This document shows positions 44,927 to 53,838 of a DNA stretch of 64,000 nucleotides, piece after piece (the first letter of the stretch is position 1; each line of letters opens with the position of its first letter). The notes below the pieces were generated by a model that had not been told where the DNA came from, made no database searches, and was given only the letters and a program-made list of their open reading frames with translations. The stretch comes from CAYRTD01 sp964528675 (GTDB taxonomy: Bacteria > Bacteroidota > Bacteroidia > Bacteroidales > GCA-2748055): the NCBI GenBank assembly GCA_964528675.1, contig CAZGTU010000008.1, forward strand, positions 34,030-98,029, given 5' to 3'. The position numbers were made by a program, and so were the translations under genes.

Positions 44927-46273
44927 ATGGTAAAACCCGAAAGAATAAAAAAGACATCCGCTTCGAAAGACACTGAAGGTAAAGTGATTTACTGGATGAG
45001 CCGGGATCAGCGATTCAGAGATAACTGGGGATTTATATTCGCAGATGAGCTGAGAAAAGAACATAACACCGAAATGGCTGTTGTATTTTGCCTGGTTGAT
45101 CATTTTCTCGAGGCTACTGAAAGACAGTATAAATTTATGATTGAAGGCCTGGAGAAGCTCTATATTGAACTTTACGAAAAAAACATTCCATTTTACCTTC
45201 TAAAGGGTGATCCGGTTGAAGAATTGAAAAAATTCATTAAGGAATTTGACATAAAGCATCTTGTTTATGATTTCGATCCCTTACGCATTAAACAAAAATG
45301 GCAGTCCGGATTAACAAATTCGCTGAAGATTAACATCTATGAGGTAGACTCGCATAATATTGTTCCAGCACGCAAAGCCAGTGATAAAAAAGAATTTGGA
45401 GCCTATACCCTCCGTCCAAGGATACACAGACAACTTGAATACTTTCTGGATGAATTTCCTGAGATCAACAAAAGATCTAAAACAGAAGTATTTCAACTTC
45501 AGAGGATAGATTTTAAAAAGGCTATGGCATCATTGAATATTAACCGGGATGTTAAGCCTGTAAACTGGATAAAACCTGGGGAAAAGGAGGCAAAAAAAAC
45601 ACTGCATAATTTCATTGAGAAAAAACTTGAAAATTACAGTGATAAAAGAAATGATCCCAATTCAAATGCTCTATCCAATCTTTCACCATATCTTCATTTC
45701 GGACAAATTTCGGCGCAGCGGGTTGCATTGGAAGTACTTAAACTCCCACATAAAAATGAAAATATCGATAGTTTTCTGGAAGAATTGATCGTTCGCAAAG
45801 AACTTTCAGATAACTATTGCCTTTACAATAGAAATTATGACAATCTGGAAAATATTCCTGACTGGGCTGAAAAAACGATCGAAGGCCATCGTAAAGATGA
45901 AAGAGAATTTATTTATTCCCTTGAAGAATTCGAAAAAGCCGAAACTCATGAGAATTTATGGAATGCTGCACAAAATGAAATGGTAAAATCTGGAAAAATG
46001 CATGGTTATATGCGAATGTACTGGGCAAAAAAAATCCTTGAATGGTCTGAATCACCTGAAGAGGCCATGGAAATTGCCATTTACCTGAATGACAAATATG
46101 AACTTGACGGAAGGGATCCAAACGGATACGTAGGATGCGCCTGGGCAATAGCCGGTGTGCATGACAGGGCATGGACAGAACGACCTGTATTCGGAAAGAT
46201 CCGTTATATGAATTATAACGGAGCAAAGAGAAAATTCGATGTCAATACATACATCAAACAATGGAATTCGTAA
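44927..46273 (+). CDS. Class II cyclobutane pyrimidine dimer photolyase
   Basis: A 448-residue cytoplasmic flavoprotein. The class II start VIYWMSRDQRFRDNWGFIFA (residues about 20-40), the antenna-domain VFCLVDHFLEATERQYKFMIEGL, and the FAD-domain motifs SNLSPYLHFGQISAQRVAL, ELIVRKELSDNYC and KMHGYMRMYWAKKILEW match class II enzymes. NDKYELDGRDPNGYVGCAWAIAGVHDRAWTERPVFGKIRYMN (residues about 386-427) carries the conserved Trp-containing lesion site. It repairs UV-induced dimers using blue light, suggesting that the host sees light. No promoter is obvious in the 60-base leader behind the palindrome. Confidence 0.93.
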   Translation: MVKPERIKKTSASKDTEGKVIYWMSRDQRFRDNWGFIFADELRKEHNTEMAVVFCLVDHFLEATERQYKFMIEGLEKLYIELYEKNIPFYLLKGDPVEELKKFIKEFDIKHLVYDFDPLRIKQKWQSGLTNSLKINIYEVDSHNIVPARKASDKKEFGAYTLRPRIHRQLEYFLDEFPEINKRSKTEVFQLQRIDFKKAMASLNINRDVKPVNWIKPGEKEAKKTLHNFIEKKLENYSDKRNDPNSNALSNLSPYLHFGQISAQRVALEVLKLPHKNENIDSFLEELIVRKELSDNYCLYNRNYDNLENIPDWAEKTIEGHRKDEREFIYSLEEFEKAETHENLWNAAQNEMVKSGKMHGYMRMYWAKKILEWSESPEEAMEIAIYLNDKYELDGRDPNGYVGCAWAIAGVHDRAWTERPVFGKIRYMNYNGAKRKFDVNTYIKQWNS

Positions 46274-46415
46274 TCATTTTCACCAGGATTATGAAATTTA
46301 ATTTGATGATAAAATGAAAAATATTTCCAAAATTCTGTTACTGAAATACTCGGAATCCTCCCCGAACAAACCGAAAACTTTCAAAGAACAAAAGACATGT
46401 TAAGGGAAAACTAAC

Positions 46416-46431
46416 TGTCCGATAACGGACA
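46416..46431. promoter_or_regulatory. Inverted-repeat operator/enhancer TGTCCG-ATAA-CGGACA
   Basis: A perfect 6-bp inverted repeat with a 4-base spacer lies 88 bases upstream of the -24 element of a sigma-54-like promoter. This is the usual distance for an enhancer-binding-protein site. A similar half-site (TGGACA) follows at 46447. Confidence 0.5.
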
Positions 46432-46518
46432 TCTACAATACGAAAATGGACAGATTCGAACATTGGTTAAACATCTGTAAATCTTCTTAATATATTATAA
46501 TCAGTTGCTTAGTTTTTT

Positions 46519-46535
46519 TGGCACAATTCATGAGC
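46519..46535 (+). promoter_or_regulatory. Sigma-54-like promoter (TGGCAC...TGAGC) of the FtsX/MacB permease gene
   Basis: TGGCAC at 46519-46524 is a perfect -24 box. The -12 region reads TGAGC where TTGC is expected (GA at the GC position), so it is degenerate. It starts 31 bases upstream of the ATG at 46550 and downstream of an inverted-repeat site. Confidence 0.4.
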
Positions 46536-46549
46536 TTTATTGACATGGA

Positions 46550-48949
46550 ATGTTAAAAAATTTCATCATAATATCCTTCCGAAATCTTGTTCGCCAGAGA
46601 GGCTTCAGTTTGATAAACCTCCTGGGGCTTACTATGGGATTAACAGTAAGTTTTCTTATCCTCCTCTATATATTTAATGAATTAAGTTATGATAAATTCC
46701 ATGAGGATTCGGACAGGATCTATCGAATTGCTATTAAAGGAAATCTCGGGGACAGACCATTAAATGTTGCTGTGACTCCAGGGGCTCTGGCTCATAATCT
46801 TGGTAAGGATATGCCTGAAGTTGAACAATATTCTATGTTCGAACACCTTGGCAGTGATCAGCTTTTCAGAAATGGGGATAAAAAATACTATGAAAATCAT
46901 CTGATCTATGCAGACAGTAATTTTTTTAATATCTTTTCATTTAACTTTTTGTATGGTAATCCTACCACTGCGCTTAATGAACCATACACAATTGTACTAA
47001 AGGAAAGTATCTCAAAAAAGTTTTTTGGAACGAGCAATTGCGTTGGTAAAACATTAAGAATAAACAATGAAAGAGATTATTTAATAACCGGGGTTATCCA
47101 GGATCCACCTTCCGAAACTCATCTCCCTGTAAATTTTATAGCTTCCTTTAAAACCAGGATCAGAGATAATGGCCCTGAAATGCTAAATAACTGGGGAGCA
47201 ATGATGTATTACTCCTATATTAAGCTCAAGGAAGGGGTGGATAAAGAAAACTTTCAAAATAAAATCAAGAATTACCTTGTTGAAAAACTGGATGAAGAAA
47301 TTGAAGAAGGAAAATTCAGTCTGCTGCCCTATCTCCAACCCATAACATCTATTCACCTTGAATCCAGACTCATTGGGGAATTAAAGCCAAACAGTGATAA
47401 ATCCTATATTTACATCCTCTCACTTATAGCGATTTCAATTTTATTTATTGCCGGAATAAACTTTATGAATCTTGCTACTGCAAGAAGTGCAAGCAGGGCA
47501 AGGGAAGTCAGCATTAGAAAAATACTGGGCTCCGACAGGAAAAAATTAATTTACCAGTTCCTGGGAGAATCGGTATTTCTTAGTCTTCTAGCCTTCTTTT
47601 TTTCACTGGTATTAATAGAGCTCCTGCTTCCTGTTTTCAATAACATCACCCATAAAAATATCCAATTCAACAACTATTTTAATTCAATCCTGATACCGGG
47701 CTTTCTGGGAATTGCCATATTGATAGGAATATTCTCAGGGAGCTATCCTGCATTTTATCTCTCATCATTTAACCCGGTAAAAGTTCTGCAAAGTAAACTG
47801 CGATCGGGAAATTCTAATAAAAAACTCAGGAATATTCTTGTTTTCGTTCAATTCATGATCTCTGCAGGGCTCATCGCGTGTACCTTAATTATTTTCAGCC
47901 AGTTAAAATATATCAGAGAGAAAAAACTAGGGTTCAATAAGGAAAACAGTATTGCTATATTCCTTCGAAACGATGAAATAAAAAGGAATGCAAAAAGTCT
48001 TAAGGAAGAATTCTCAAAACTTGCCACCGTTGAATCAGCCAGTCTTGCCTCTTCCATTCCGGGAATGAGTCTCAATGGAAGTTCATATTTTCCTGAGGGA
48101 TATGATGATGACGCATGGTTGGTTTATGAATTTGATGTAGATGAAGATTTTATCCGGAATACTTTTAAAATGGAACTTCTGTCCGGAAGAAATTTTTCAG
48201 CAGAATTCCTTTCCGATTCTTCAGCAGTAATTATAAATGAAACCCTGAAAAATAATCTGAAATGGGAAAATGCTATCGGAAAAACATTCAAATCTAATAA
48301 TGACAAGAATGACAGGGGAAAATTTCATGTAATCGGTGTAGTAAAAGATTTTCATTTTCGTTCTCTTCATGAAAAGATTGAACCCACCATGATCCACCTG
48401 AGCCGGTCTATACCCAATTTAATGATACTGCGCCTTCAACCGGGCAATATCCAAAAAAGCATGCAGCTTCTGGAAAAAAAATGGAATAATTTGAATCCAG
48501 AACTTCCTTTTGATTATGAGTTCGTCGATGAATCTTTTAACGGGCTTTATAATTCCGAACAACGATTGAGTTATCTTTTTACTTATCTTTCTGTATTTGC
48601 TTTATTTATAGCTTCACTTGGCTTGCTTGGACTTGTTTCTTATACGGCGGAACAACGAACAAAAGAAATTGGAATTCGCAGAGCCCTGGGCGCAACGACA
48701 TTATCTATAAGTAAAATGTTTTCATTGGAATATTTACAACTGATTATCCTTGCCAGCCTTCTGGCCTGGCCGGTTAGTTATAAATTCATGGATATTTGGC
48801 TACAGGATTTCAGTTACCGGATCTCAATACCGGTATGGCCATTTATTTTATCCGGTTTAATCATTCTTATTATTTCTATCCTGGTAATTAATATACAAAC
48901 TTTGAAAACATCCTTGATCAGCCCGGTAAACAGTCTTCGTTATGAATAA
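46550..48949 (+). CDS. ABC transporter permease of the FtsX/MacB family
   Basis: A 799-residue inner-membrane protein with two MacB_PCD/FtsX repeats. An N-terminal TM follows FRNLVRQRGFSLINLLGLTMG, then a periplasmic domain (about 45-270), three TM helices around IAISILFIAGINFMNLATARSASRAREVSIRKILGS, and a linker helix. A second periplasmic domain (about 430-660) and a final three-helix block with SLGLLGLVSYTAEQRTKEIGIRRALGAT complete it. The RAREVSIRKILG and RTKEIGIRRALG motifs are the coupling segments to the ATPase. No ATPase gene is adjacent, so the partner is elsewhere. Such permeases act in mechanotransmission or efflux of peptides or lipids. Transcription may be sigma-54 dependent. Confidence 0.9.
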   Translation: MLKNFIIISFRNLVRQRGFSLINLLGLTMGLTVSFLILLYIFNELSYDKFHEDSDRIYRIAIKGNLGDRPLNVAVTPGALAHNLGKDMPEVEQYSMFEHLGSDQLFRNGDKKYYENHLIYADSNFFNIFSFNFLYGNPTTALNEPYTIVLKESISKKFFGTSNCVGKTLRINNERDYLITGVIQDPPSETHLPVNFIASFKTRIRDNGPEMLNNWGAMMYYSYIKLKEGVDKENFQNKIKNYLVEKLDEEIEEGKFSLLPYLQPITSIHLESRLIGELKPNSDKSYIYILSLIAISILFIAGINFMNLATARSASRAREVSIRKILGSDRKKLIYQFLGESVFLSLLAFFFSLVLIELLLPVFNNITHKNIQFNNYFNSILIPGFLGIAILIGIFSGSYPAFYLSSFNPVKVLQSKLRSGNSNKKLRNILVFVQFMISAGLIACTLIIFSQLKYIREKKLGFNKENSIAIFLRNDEIKRNAKSLKEEFSKLATVESASLASSIPGMSLNGSSYFPEGYDDDAWLVYEFDVDEDFIRNTFKMELLSGRNFSAEFLSDSSAVIINETLKNNLKWENAIGKTFKSNNDKNDRGKFHVIGVVKDFHFRSLHEKIEPTMIHLSRSIPNLMILRLQPGNIQKSMQLLEKKWNNLNPELPFDYEFVDESFNGLYNSEQRLSYLFTYLSVFALFIASLGLLGLVSYTAEQRTKEIGIRRALGATTLSISKMFSLEYLQLIILASLLAWPVSYKFMDIWLQDFSYRISIPVWPFILSGLIILIISILVINIQTLKTSLISPVNSLRYE

Positions 48950-48951
48950 TT

Positions 48952-50985
48952 TTATTCGTCTCGCTCAAACCAGAATCTGCGTATCCTGTCAGGTAGCTCG
49001 GGTTTGAGTTCAAGCTCGGTGTCCCATGAATCAACATCATAATCCTTTGTAAAAGAAACCATCTTAAGAGTCTGATTCTCAAACCCACCATAACGACTGT
49101 CCCTGTGAAAATAGAAGGAAGGCAGAAGATTATCTATTACACCTGCATTCAGATGTGATACGAACCTATTATCCCATTGAGCCATATTACGGATAAAATA
49201 ATACGTAAGGTCGTATCCGATAAAGGCATAGGAACAACCTTTGCGAGTTGCCAGCCTTGGTGGCGCTTTAAAATGAGTGGAAAATTTTTGGATGAATTTT
49301 ATAATTTGTTCATCATCATAATCGTAATGAAAAGGTGAAAGATAACTCAAACTTAGCTCATGAAAATACTTATAATCATTTTCAAATTCATGAAAATGAG
49401 GTAATCCAAACACCTCTATATCATAATCTTTCAACTGAAAATACAATTGAGTGATCACAGTGCTCACAAAAGCCTGATCCTGCTCGGGAATAATTACAAT
49501 ATTCCGGCGGTCTTTGGTCAATGCATGGGAAAAATCTTTGGCAAGATCTTCTTTAGCAGGATTTTCATATGAAATTTCCTTCAGAACAACATTTTCCGTA
49601 TGTATAAACCTGTCAAGATCTTTTAAAAGACTGGACTTAAAAAATTCTATTTCATGATATTTAGGGCTGTCCTGCTCATAAATAAAAATGAAATTCTTAT
49701 CATAATCGCGGGATAATATCTCTGCAGCTCTGGAGTATTCAGTTTTATATGATGGATTTATCTGGAAAAGATAAGGATTTCTTTTCGTCAGATCCTCACC
49801 ATCATAAAAGGGAGAGATAAGTGGCACCCTGTTCTTTCGTGAAAATTCCGATACCAGTTCAACATTATAAGCGAAAAAAGGTCCGATGATCAAATCAACA
49901 TCACGAAAAAAATCGGCATTTAATATTTCTCTTATCCTGGAAGGACTGCGATATGTATCAAAATATCTTACATTCAGATCAATTCCTTCTTTCTTAAGGG
50001 AATCGAGAGCCAATAATGATCCTTCAAAAAATTCAAGGAAATTAATGGATCGGGGAAGATTCTCTTCCTCCTCCTCTTCCTTTTTTTCTTTTTTGGTTTT
50101 TTCTTCTTCTTTTTCCTCTTCGATATCTTTAGGGATTATCCGGTAGTTAAAAGGTATCAGAATAGCAACATTCAATCGATCAGTGTTGAAATCCTTTAAA
50201 TCTTTGTAATAATCGTCAACAGACATTTCTTCCAGTCCAAGAGAATCCATCATCCATGTTTCATCAATTTCTTCTTCTTTTCCCCAATCGATATCCAGGG
50301 TATCTGTTCGTTCTAAATCTGTTATCTCCTCAGTTTCCATTGCAGCAAGAAATTCTTCTTTCGGGATGCGGATAACCTGGCCTGTCTTCAATTCCCCCCA
50401 CTTAAGCTCGGGATTATATTTGATAATATCCTCCTCAGAAACATTATATTTTCTGGCAAGTCTGTAGACTGTTTCCTTCCTTCTTACCGTATGTAAAATA
50501 AAATCCTCCTGAGAGTAAATGGTTCGTAGCTTCGGGATCAGGATCACCATCCCTACAGGAAGATCTCTCAGGTCAACATCCGGATTGGCATTTTCAATTT
50601 CCTCCACCGGAACATTATACTTCCTGGAAAGTGAATATAAGGTTTCTCCCGTTTTTAATGAATGGCGAATGTATTTGGACGTGTCTATGGATTCCTCTTC
50701 CTTTTTAACCCTCGGAACATCAGCAGGTATCTTCAAAACCTGCCCTACCTGTAATCCTGAATAAACCCCCGGATTCTCTATAGCAATATCTTTTTCTGAC
50801 ACCTCGTAGGCACGGGTAATGGAATACAGTGTCTGACCCGGCTTTACAACATGGAGATAATAGATCTTTCCCTCAATTATGACCTTATTCTCAGATTTTT
50901 TAACCGGTACCTGGGCATATAGTATTCCAAATGAAATTCCGTATAATAAAAGAAAAACCGTTATTAGCCTGCTTAAACCTGCCAT
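48952..50985 (-). CDS. LysM-repeat protein fused to a type 1 periplasmic-binding domain
   Basis: A 677-residue exported protein (signal peptide to about residue 25). Three LysM peptidoglycan-binding repeats lie at about 46-92, 108-152 and 162-206, each with the pattern GxTLYSxxRxYxVxxxxIxxxNP. A strongly charged linker (EEEKEEEKTKKEKKEEEEEE) follows, then a Peripla_BP_6-like domain (about 270-660: LNVAILIPFNYRI, DLIIGPFFAYNVELVSEFSRK, FIFIYEQDSPKYHEIEF). The combination suggests a wall-tethered ligand or protein sensor, analogous in layout to LpoA-type regulators of PBPs, but that comparison is inference. It is convergent with the permease gene (2 bases apart) and 39 bases downstream of purC on the same strand. 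Confidence 0.85.
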   Translation of the reverse strand: MAGLSRLITVFLLLYGISFGILYAQVPVKKSENKVIIEGKIYYLHVVKPGQTLYSITRAYEVSEKDIAIENPGVYSGLQVGQVLKIPADVPRVKKEEESIDTSKYIRHSLKTGETLYSLSRKYNVPVEEIENANPDVDLRDLPVGMVILIPKLRTIYSQEDFILHTVRRKETVYRLARKYNVSEEDIIKYNPELKWGELKTGQVIRIPKEEFLAAMETEEITDLERTDTLDIDWGKEEEIDETWMMDSLGLEEMSVDDYYKDLKDFNTDRLNVAILIPFNYRIIPKDIEEEKEEEKTKKEKKEEEEEENLPRSINFLEFFEGSLLALDSLKKEGIDLNVRYFDTYRSPSRIREILNADFFRDVDLIIGPFFAYNVELVSEFSRKNRVPLISPFYDGEDLTKRNPYLFQINPSYKTEYSRAAEILSRDYDKNFIFIYEQDSPKYHEIEFFKSSLLKDLDRFIHTENVVLKEISYENPAKEDLAKDFSHALTKDRRNIVIIPEQDQAFVSTVITQLYFQLKDYDIEVFGLPHFHEFENDYKYFHELSLSYLSPFHYDYDDEQIIKFIQKFSTHFKAPPRLATRKGCSYAFIGYDLTYYFIRNMAQWDNRFVSHLNAGVIDNLLPSFYFHRDSRYGGFENQTLKMVSFTKDYDVDSWDTELELKPELPDRIRRFWFERDE

Positions 50986-51024
50986 ATGAAGATATTTGCT
51001 ATTTAAAACTCAACCCGGCCAAAT

Positions 51025-51975
51025 TTATTTTAATTCCGAAAGAAAACCGGTCACATTTCCGTAAATCCTGCTCTTAACATCTGTACTGCCTGCTTTCTCA
51101 AATGTTTCCCCGGTAATTTTTTCGTACAACTCAATATACCTTTCTGATACCTGTTCAATAAATTCATCAGGCATATCCGGTACATTCTGTCCCTCTTTTC
51201 CCTGGAAATCATTATTTATCAGCCATTGTCTCACAAATTCCTTGGATAACTGCTTTTGTTGTTCACCTTTCATCTGCCTTTCTTCATAACCCTCCAGGTA
51301 AAAATACCGTGATGAATCAGGCGTATGTATTTCATCAATCAATACGATTTTATCTCCCACTTTCCCAAATTCATATTTAGTATCCACAAGGATCAAGCCT
51401 TTATCTCTGGCCATCTCAGTTCCTCTTTGGAATAACTTTTCAGTATATTCTTCAAGTTTGCTATAATCAGATTCGTTTACCAGGCCCGAACTGATGATCT
51501 CTTCCCGTGAAATATCTTCATCATGTCCTTCATCTGCCTTCGTGGTGGGAGTGATAATCGGCTCCGGTAACCTGTCATGCTCCTTAAGACCTTCAGGAAG
51601 CGGCACTCCGCAAATACTTCTTTTTCCATCCCGGTATTCTCTCCAGGCATGTCCGGTGAGATAAGCCCTGATTACCATCTCTACTTTGAAGGGATCAGCC
51701 TTTTCTCCAATGGTAACCATCGGATCGGGGCTGGCAATTTTCCAATTTGGGACAATATCGCTTGTCGCATCAAGGAATTTTGTTGCGATCTGATTTAATA
51801 CCTGGCCTTTATAAGGAATACCTCTGGGCAATACAACGTCAAAAGCAGAGATCCTGTCGGTCACAACCATAACAAGATACCTGTCATCAATATTATAAAC
51901 ATCTCTTACTTTACCCTGGTAAAGGCTCTTCTGGCCCTCGAAATTGAAATTTGTTTTTACAACTGCTTGATCCAT
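51025..51975 (-). CDS. purC: Phosphoribosylaminoimidazole-succinocarboxamide synthase
   Basis: A 316-residue cytoplasmic enzyme of purine synthesis, joining CAIR to aspartate with ATP. Motifs: LYQGKVRDVYNIDDRYLVMVVTDRISAFDVVLPRGIPYKG (nucleotide-binding N-terminus, residues about 18-57), EMVIRAYLTGHAWREY, and LILVDTKYEFGKVGDKIVLIDEIHTPDSSRYF (C-terminal active site). The length is at the longer, eukaryote-like end of the family, common in Bacteroidota. It follows phoH by 18 bases on the same strand. No other pur genes are in the window. Confidence 0.96.
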   Translation of the reverse strand: MDQAVVKTNFNFEGQKSLYQGKVRDVYNIDDRYLVMVVTDRISAFDVVLPRGIPYKGQVLNQIATKFLDATSDIVPNWKIASPDPMVTIGEKADPFKVEMVIRAYLTGHAWREYRDGKRSICGVPLPEGLKEHDRLPEPIITPTTKADEGHDEDISREEIISSGLVNESDYSKLEEYTEKLFQRGTEMARDKGLILVDTKYEFGKVGDKIVLIDEIHTPDSSRYFYLEGYEERQMKGEQQKQLSKEFVRQWLINNDFQGKEGQNVPDMPDEFIEQVSERYIELYEKITGETFEKAGSTDVKSRIYGNVTGFLSELK

Positions 51976-51993
51976 AGTATATATATTTTTTTG

Positions 51994-52953
51994 TTAATCT
52001 TCATTTTCTTCTTCACTGGAGGAGTAAGCATCTACAATATATTTTACCAGCCTGTGGCGGATGATATCCCTTTCATCAAAATTAATGATGGATATACCTT
52101 TGATGTCCTTCAGTACTTTCATTGCAATAATAAGACCGGATTCATGTTTCCGGGGAAGATCGATCTGGGTGATATCACCGGTTACTATGAACTTTGCATT
52201 TCTTCCCATGCGGGTAAGGAACATCTTCAACTGATTACCGGTGGCATTCTGGGCTTCATCAAGAATTACAAAGGCATTGTCCAGGGTTCTTCCTCTCATA
52301 TACGCCAGCGGCGCTATCTGTATAATTCCTTCTTCAACAAAAGATTTTAGCCTTTTTAATGGAATCATATCATTAAGCGCATCGTAAAGCGGCTGAAGAT
52401 AAGGATCGAGTTTCTCTTTATAATCGCCCGGTAAAAAGCCCAGTCTTTCTCCGGCCTCAACTGCAGGCCTGGTTAGGATTATCCTTTTCACCTCCCTCAT
52501 TTTTAAGGCTCTTACCGCAAGTGCTATGGCGGTATAGGTTTTTCCGGTTCCTGCCGGTCCGACTGCCAGCACAAGGTCATTCCTAAATGATTCCTGTACC
52601 AGTTTCTTCTGATTAATCGTCTGAGCATTTATGGGCTTGCCCCCTTCTCCGTAAAGCAATACATCTTTGGAGGTATCTGCATCGGTAATGGTAAAGTCTT
52701 TTCCATCTCCTAAAATCTCATCCAATTCATCCGGCGATATATCATTGAAACGATTAAGATAATCAATCAGCAAATCTATTTTATCCTGAAATTTTTCAAT
52801 CTCCTTCTCATCGCCCTTTACCTTGATCTCATTTCCCCTGGAGATAATCTTCAACTTTGGAAAATGCTGCCTGATCCTTTCGAACCTTACGTTGTTCACC
52901 CCGAAAAAATCTATAGGATCAATGCCTTCTAAATATATGGTGGTTTCAATCAT
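51994..52953 (-). CDS. PhoH-family ATPase
   Basis: A 319-residue cytoplasmic ATPase. A KH-like N-terminal domain (VRFERIRQHFPKLKIISRGNEIKVKG, about 20-45) precedes the PhoH ATPase with Walker A GPAGTGKTYTAIALAVRAL (about 135), LTRPAVEAGERLGFLPGD, Walker B TLDNAFVILDEAQNA and sensor VTGDITQIDLP. PhoH proteins are implicated in RNA metabolism and ribosome maturation alongside YbeY. The GTG at 52971 is in frame, but MIETTIYLEG from ATG 52953 is the natural start. The gene is divergent from the SAM-hydrolase gene. Confidence 0.93.
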   Translation of the reverse strand: MIETTIYLEGIDPIDFFGVNNVRFERIRQHFPKLKIISRGNEIKVKGDEKEIEKFQDKIDLLIDYLNRFNDISPDELDEILGDGKDFTITDADTSKDVLLYGEGGKPINAQTINQKKLVQESFRNDLVLAVGPAGTGKTYTAIALAVRALKMREVKRIILTRPAVEAGERLGFLPGDYKEKLDPYLQPLYDALNDMIPLKRLKSFVEEGIIQIAPLAYMRGRTLDNAFVILDEAQNATGNQLKMFLTRMGRNAKFIVTGDITQIDLPRKHESGLIIAMKVLKDIKGISIINFDERDIIRHRLVKYIVDAYSSSEEENED

Positions 52954-53044
52954 AAATTGAATAATAATCACTACTTTTGAAGTTTACAAAATAAGCGATT
53001 TTTTTTAGATTAATAATAAAACAGACCCATAGTTTTCTCTCTTT

Positions 53045-53830
53045 ATGCCTGTCATTACGCTAACATCTGACTGGAACCAAAAAGATTATTATCTGGCAGC
53101 AGTAAAAGGTCAGATTTTACAGAGAAATGAAAAACTTGCAATCGTTGATCTGAATCACAACATTCAAGCTTATAATACCCGGCAGGCTGCATTTATCCTG
53201 AGAAATTCCTTCCATAACTTTCCTGAAGGTAGTGTGCATATTAACTTTGTCAATGCAGAATCGCAGAGCGGAGACAGCTACTATGCCGTAAGTGCCCATA
53301 AACACTTCTTTATCGGAAATGATAACGGTAGCTTCAGTATGATAATAAACGGGCCAGCAGACAAAATCGTAAAGCTAAAACCCCAGGAAAAGAATAATCT
53401 CAACAGCTTCCCGGGATTAATCACTTTCACTGATGCAGCCTGTAAATTAATCGAAGATAATAACATCCTTAAACTTGGTGAAGAAGTGGAGAATTTGCAG
53501 GACAGAATTCCACTACGGGCCACTATCGAAGAAAATTCAATCACAGGCACCGTGATTTACACGGATTCCTACGGAAATGTAATAACCAATATAAAAAAAG
53601 ATCTTTTTGAAAGAATAGGAAAAAGCAAAAGCTTTGAAATTTATGTTCAAAGCAAACATTACATGCTCAATACTATAAATAGTGTGTATTCATCCGTGCC
53701 CTCAGGTGAGCTTGTCGCGGTATTTAATTCTGCCGGACTTTTGGAAATTGCTATTAATAACGGGAATGCAAGGAAGCTTTTAAACCTGGGCACAAATTCC
53801 AATATTAGAATCGAATTTTTAGAACAGTAG
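53045..53830 (+). CDS. SAM hydrolase (SAM hydroxide adenosyltransferase) / DUF62 family
   Basis: A 261-residue cytoplasmic protein with the DUF62 start VITLTSDWNQKDYYLAAVKGQIL, the invariant VDLNHNIQAYNTRQAAFILRN, the exposed IGNDNGSF loop and a beta-barrel C-terminus. Members hydrolyse SAM to adenosine and methionine, and rare relatives are halogenases. The fluorinase and chlorinase catalytic loops cannot be confirmed here, so hydrolase is the default. It is 8 bases upstream of mazG on the same strand. The two could form a metabolite house-cleaning unit. Beginning MPVITLTSDW is standard. Confidence 0.85.
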   Translation: MPVITLTSDWNQKDYYLAAVKGQILQRNEKLAIVDLNHNIQAYNTRQAAFILRNSFHNFPEGSVHINFVNAESQSGDSYYAVSAHKHFFIGNDNGSFSMIINGPADKIVKLKPQEKNNLNSFPGLITFTDAACKLIEDNNILKLGEEVENLQDRIPLRATIEENSITGTVIYTDSYGNVITNIKKDLFERIGKSKSFEIYVQSKHYMLNTINSVYSSVPSGELVAVFNSAGLLEIAINNGNARKLLNLGTNSNIRIEFLEQ

Positions 53831-53838
53831 AGACAGAT

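Noticed and set aside
46313..46414. Frame of 33 codons ending REN-stop just upstream of the sigma-54-like promoter
   Set aside because: No start codon after the preceding stop and too short. It could be a remnant of a regulator, but nothing supports it.
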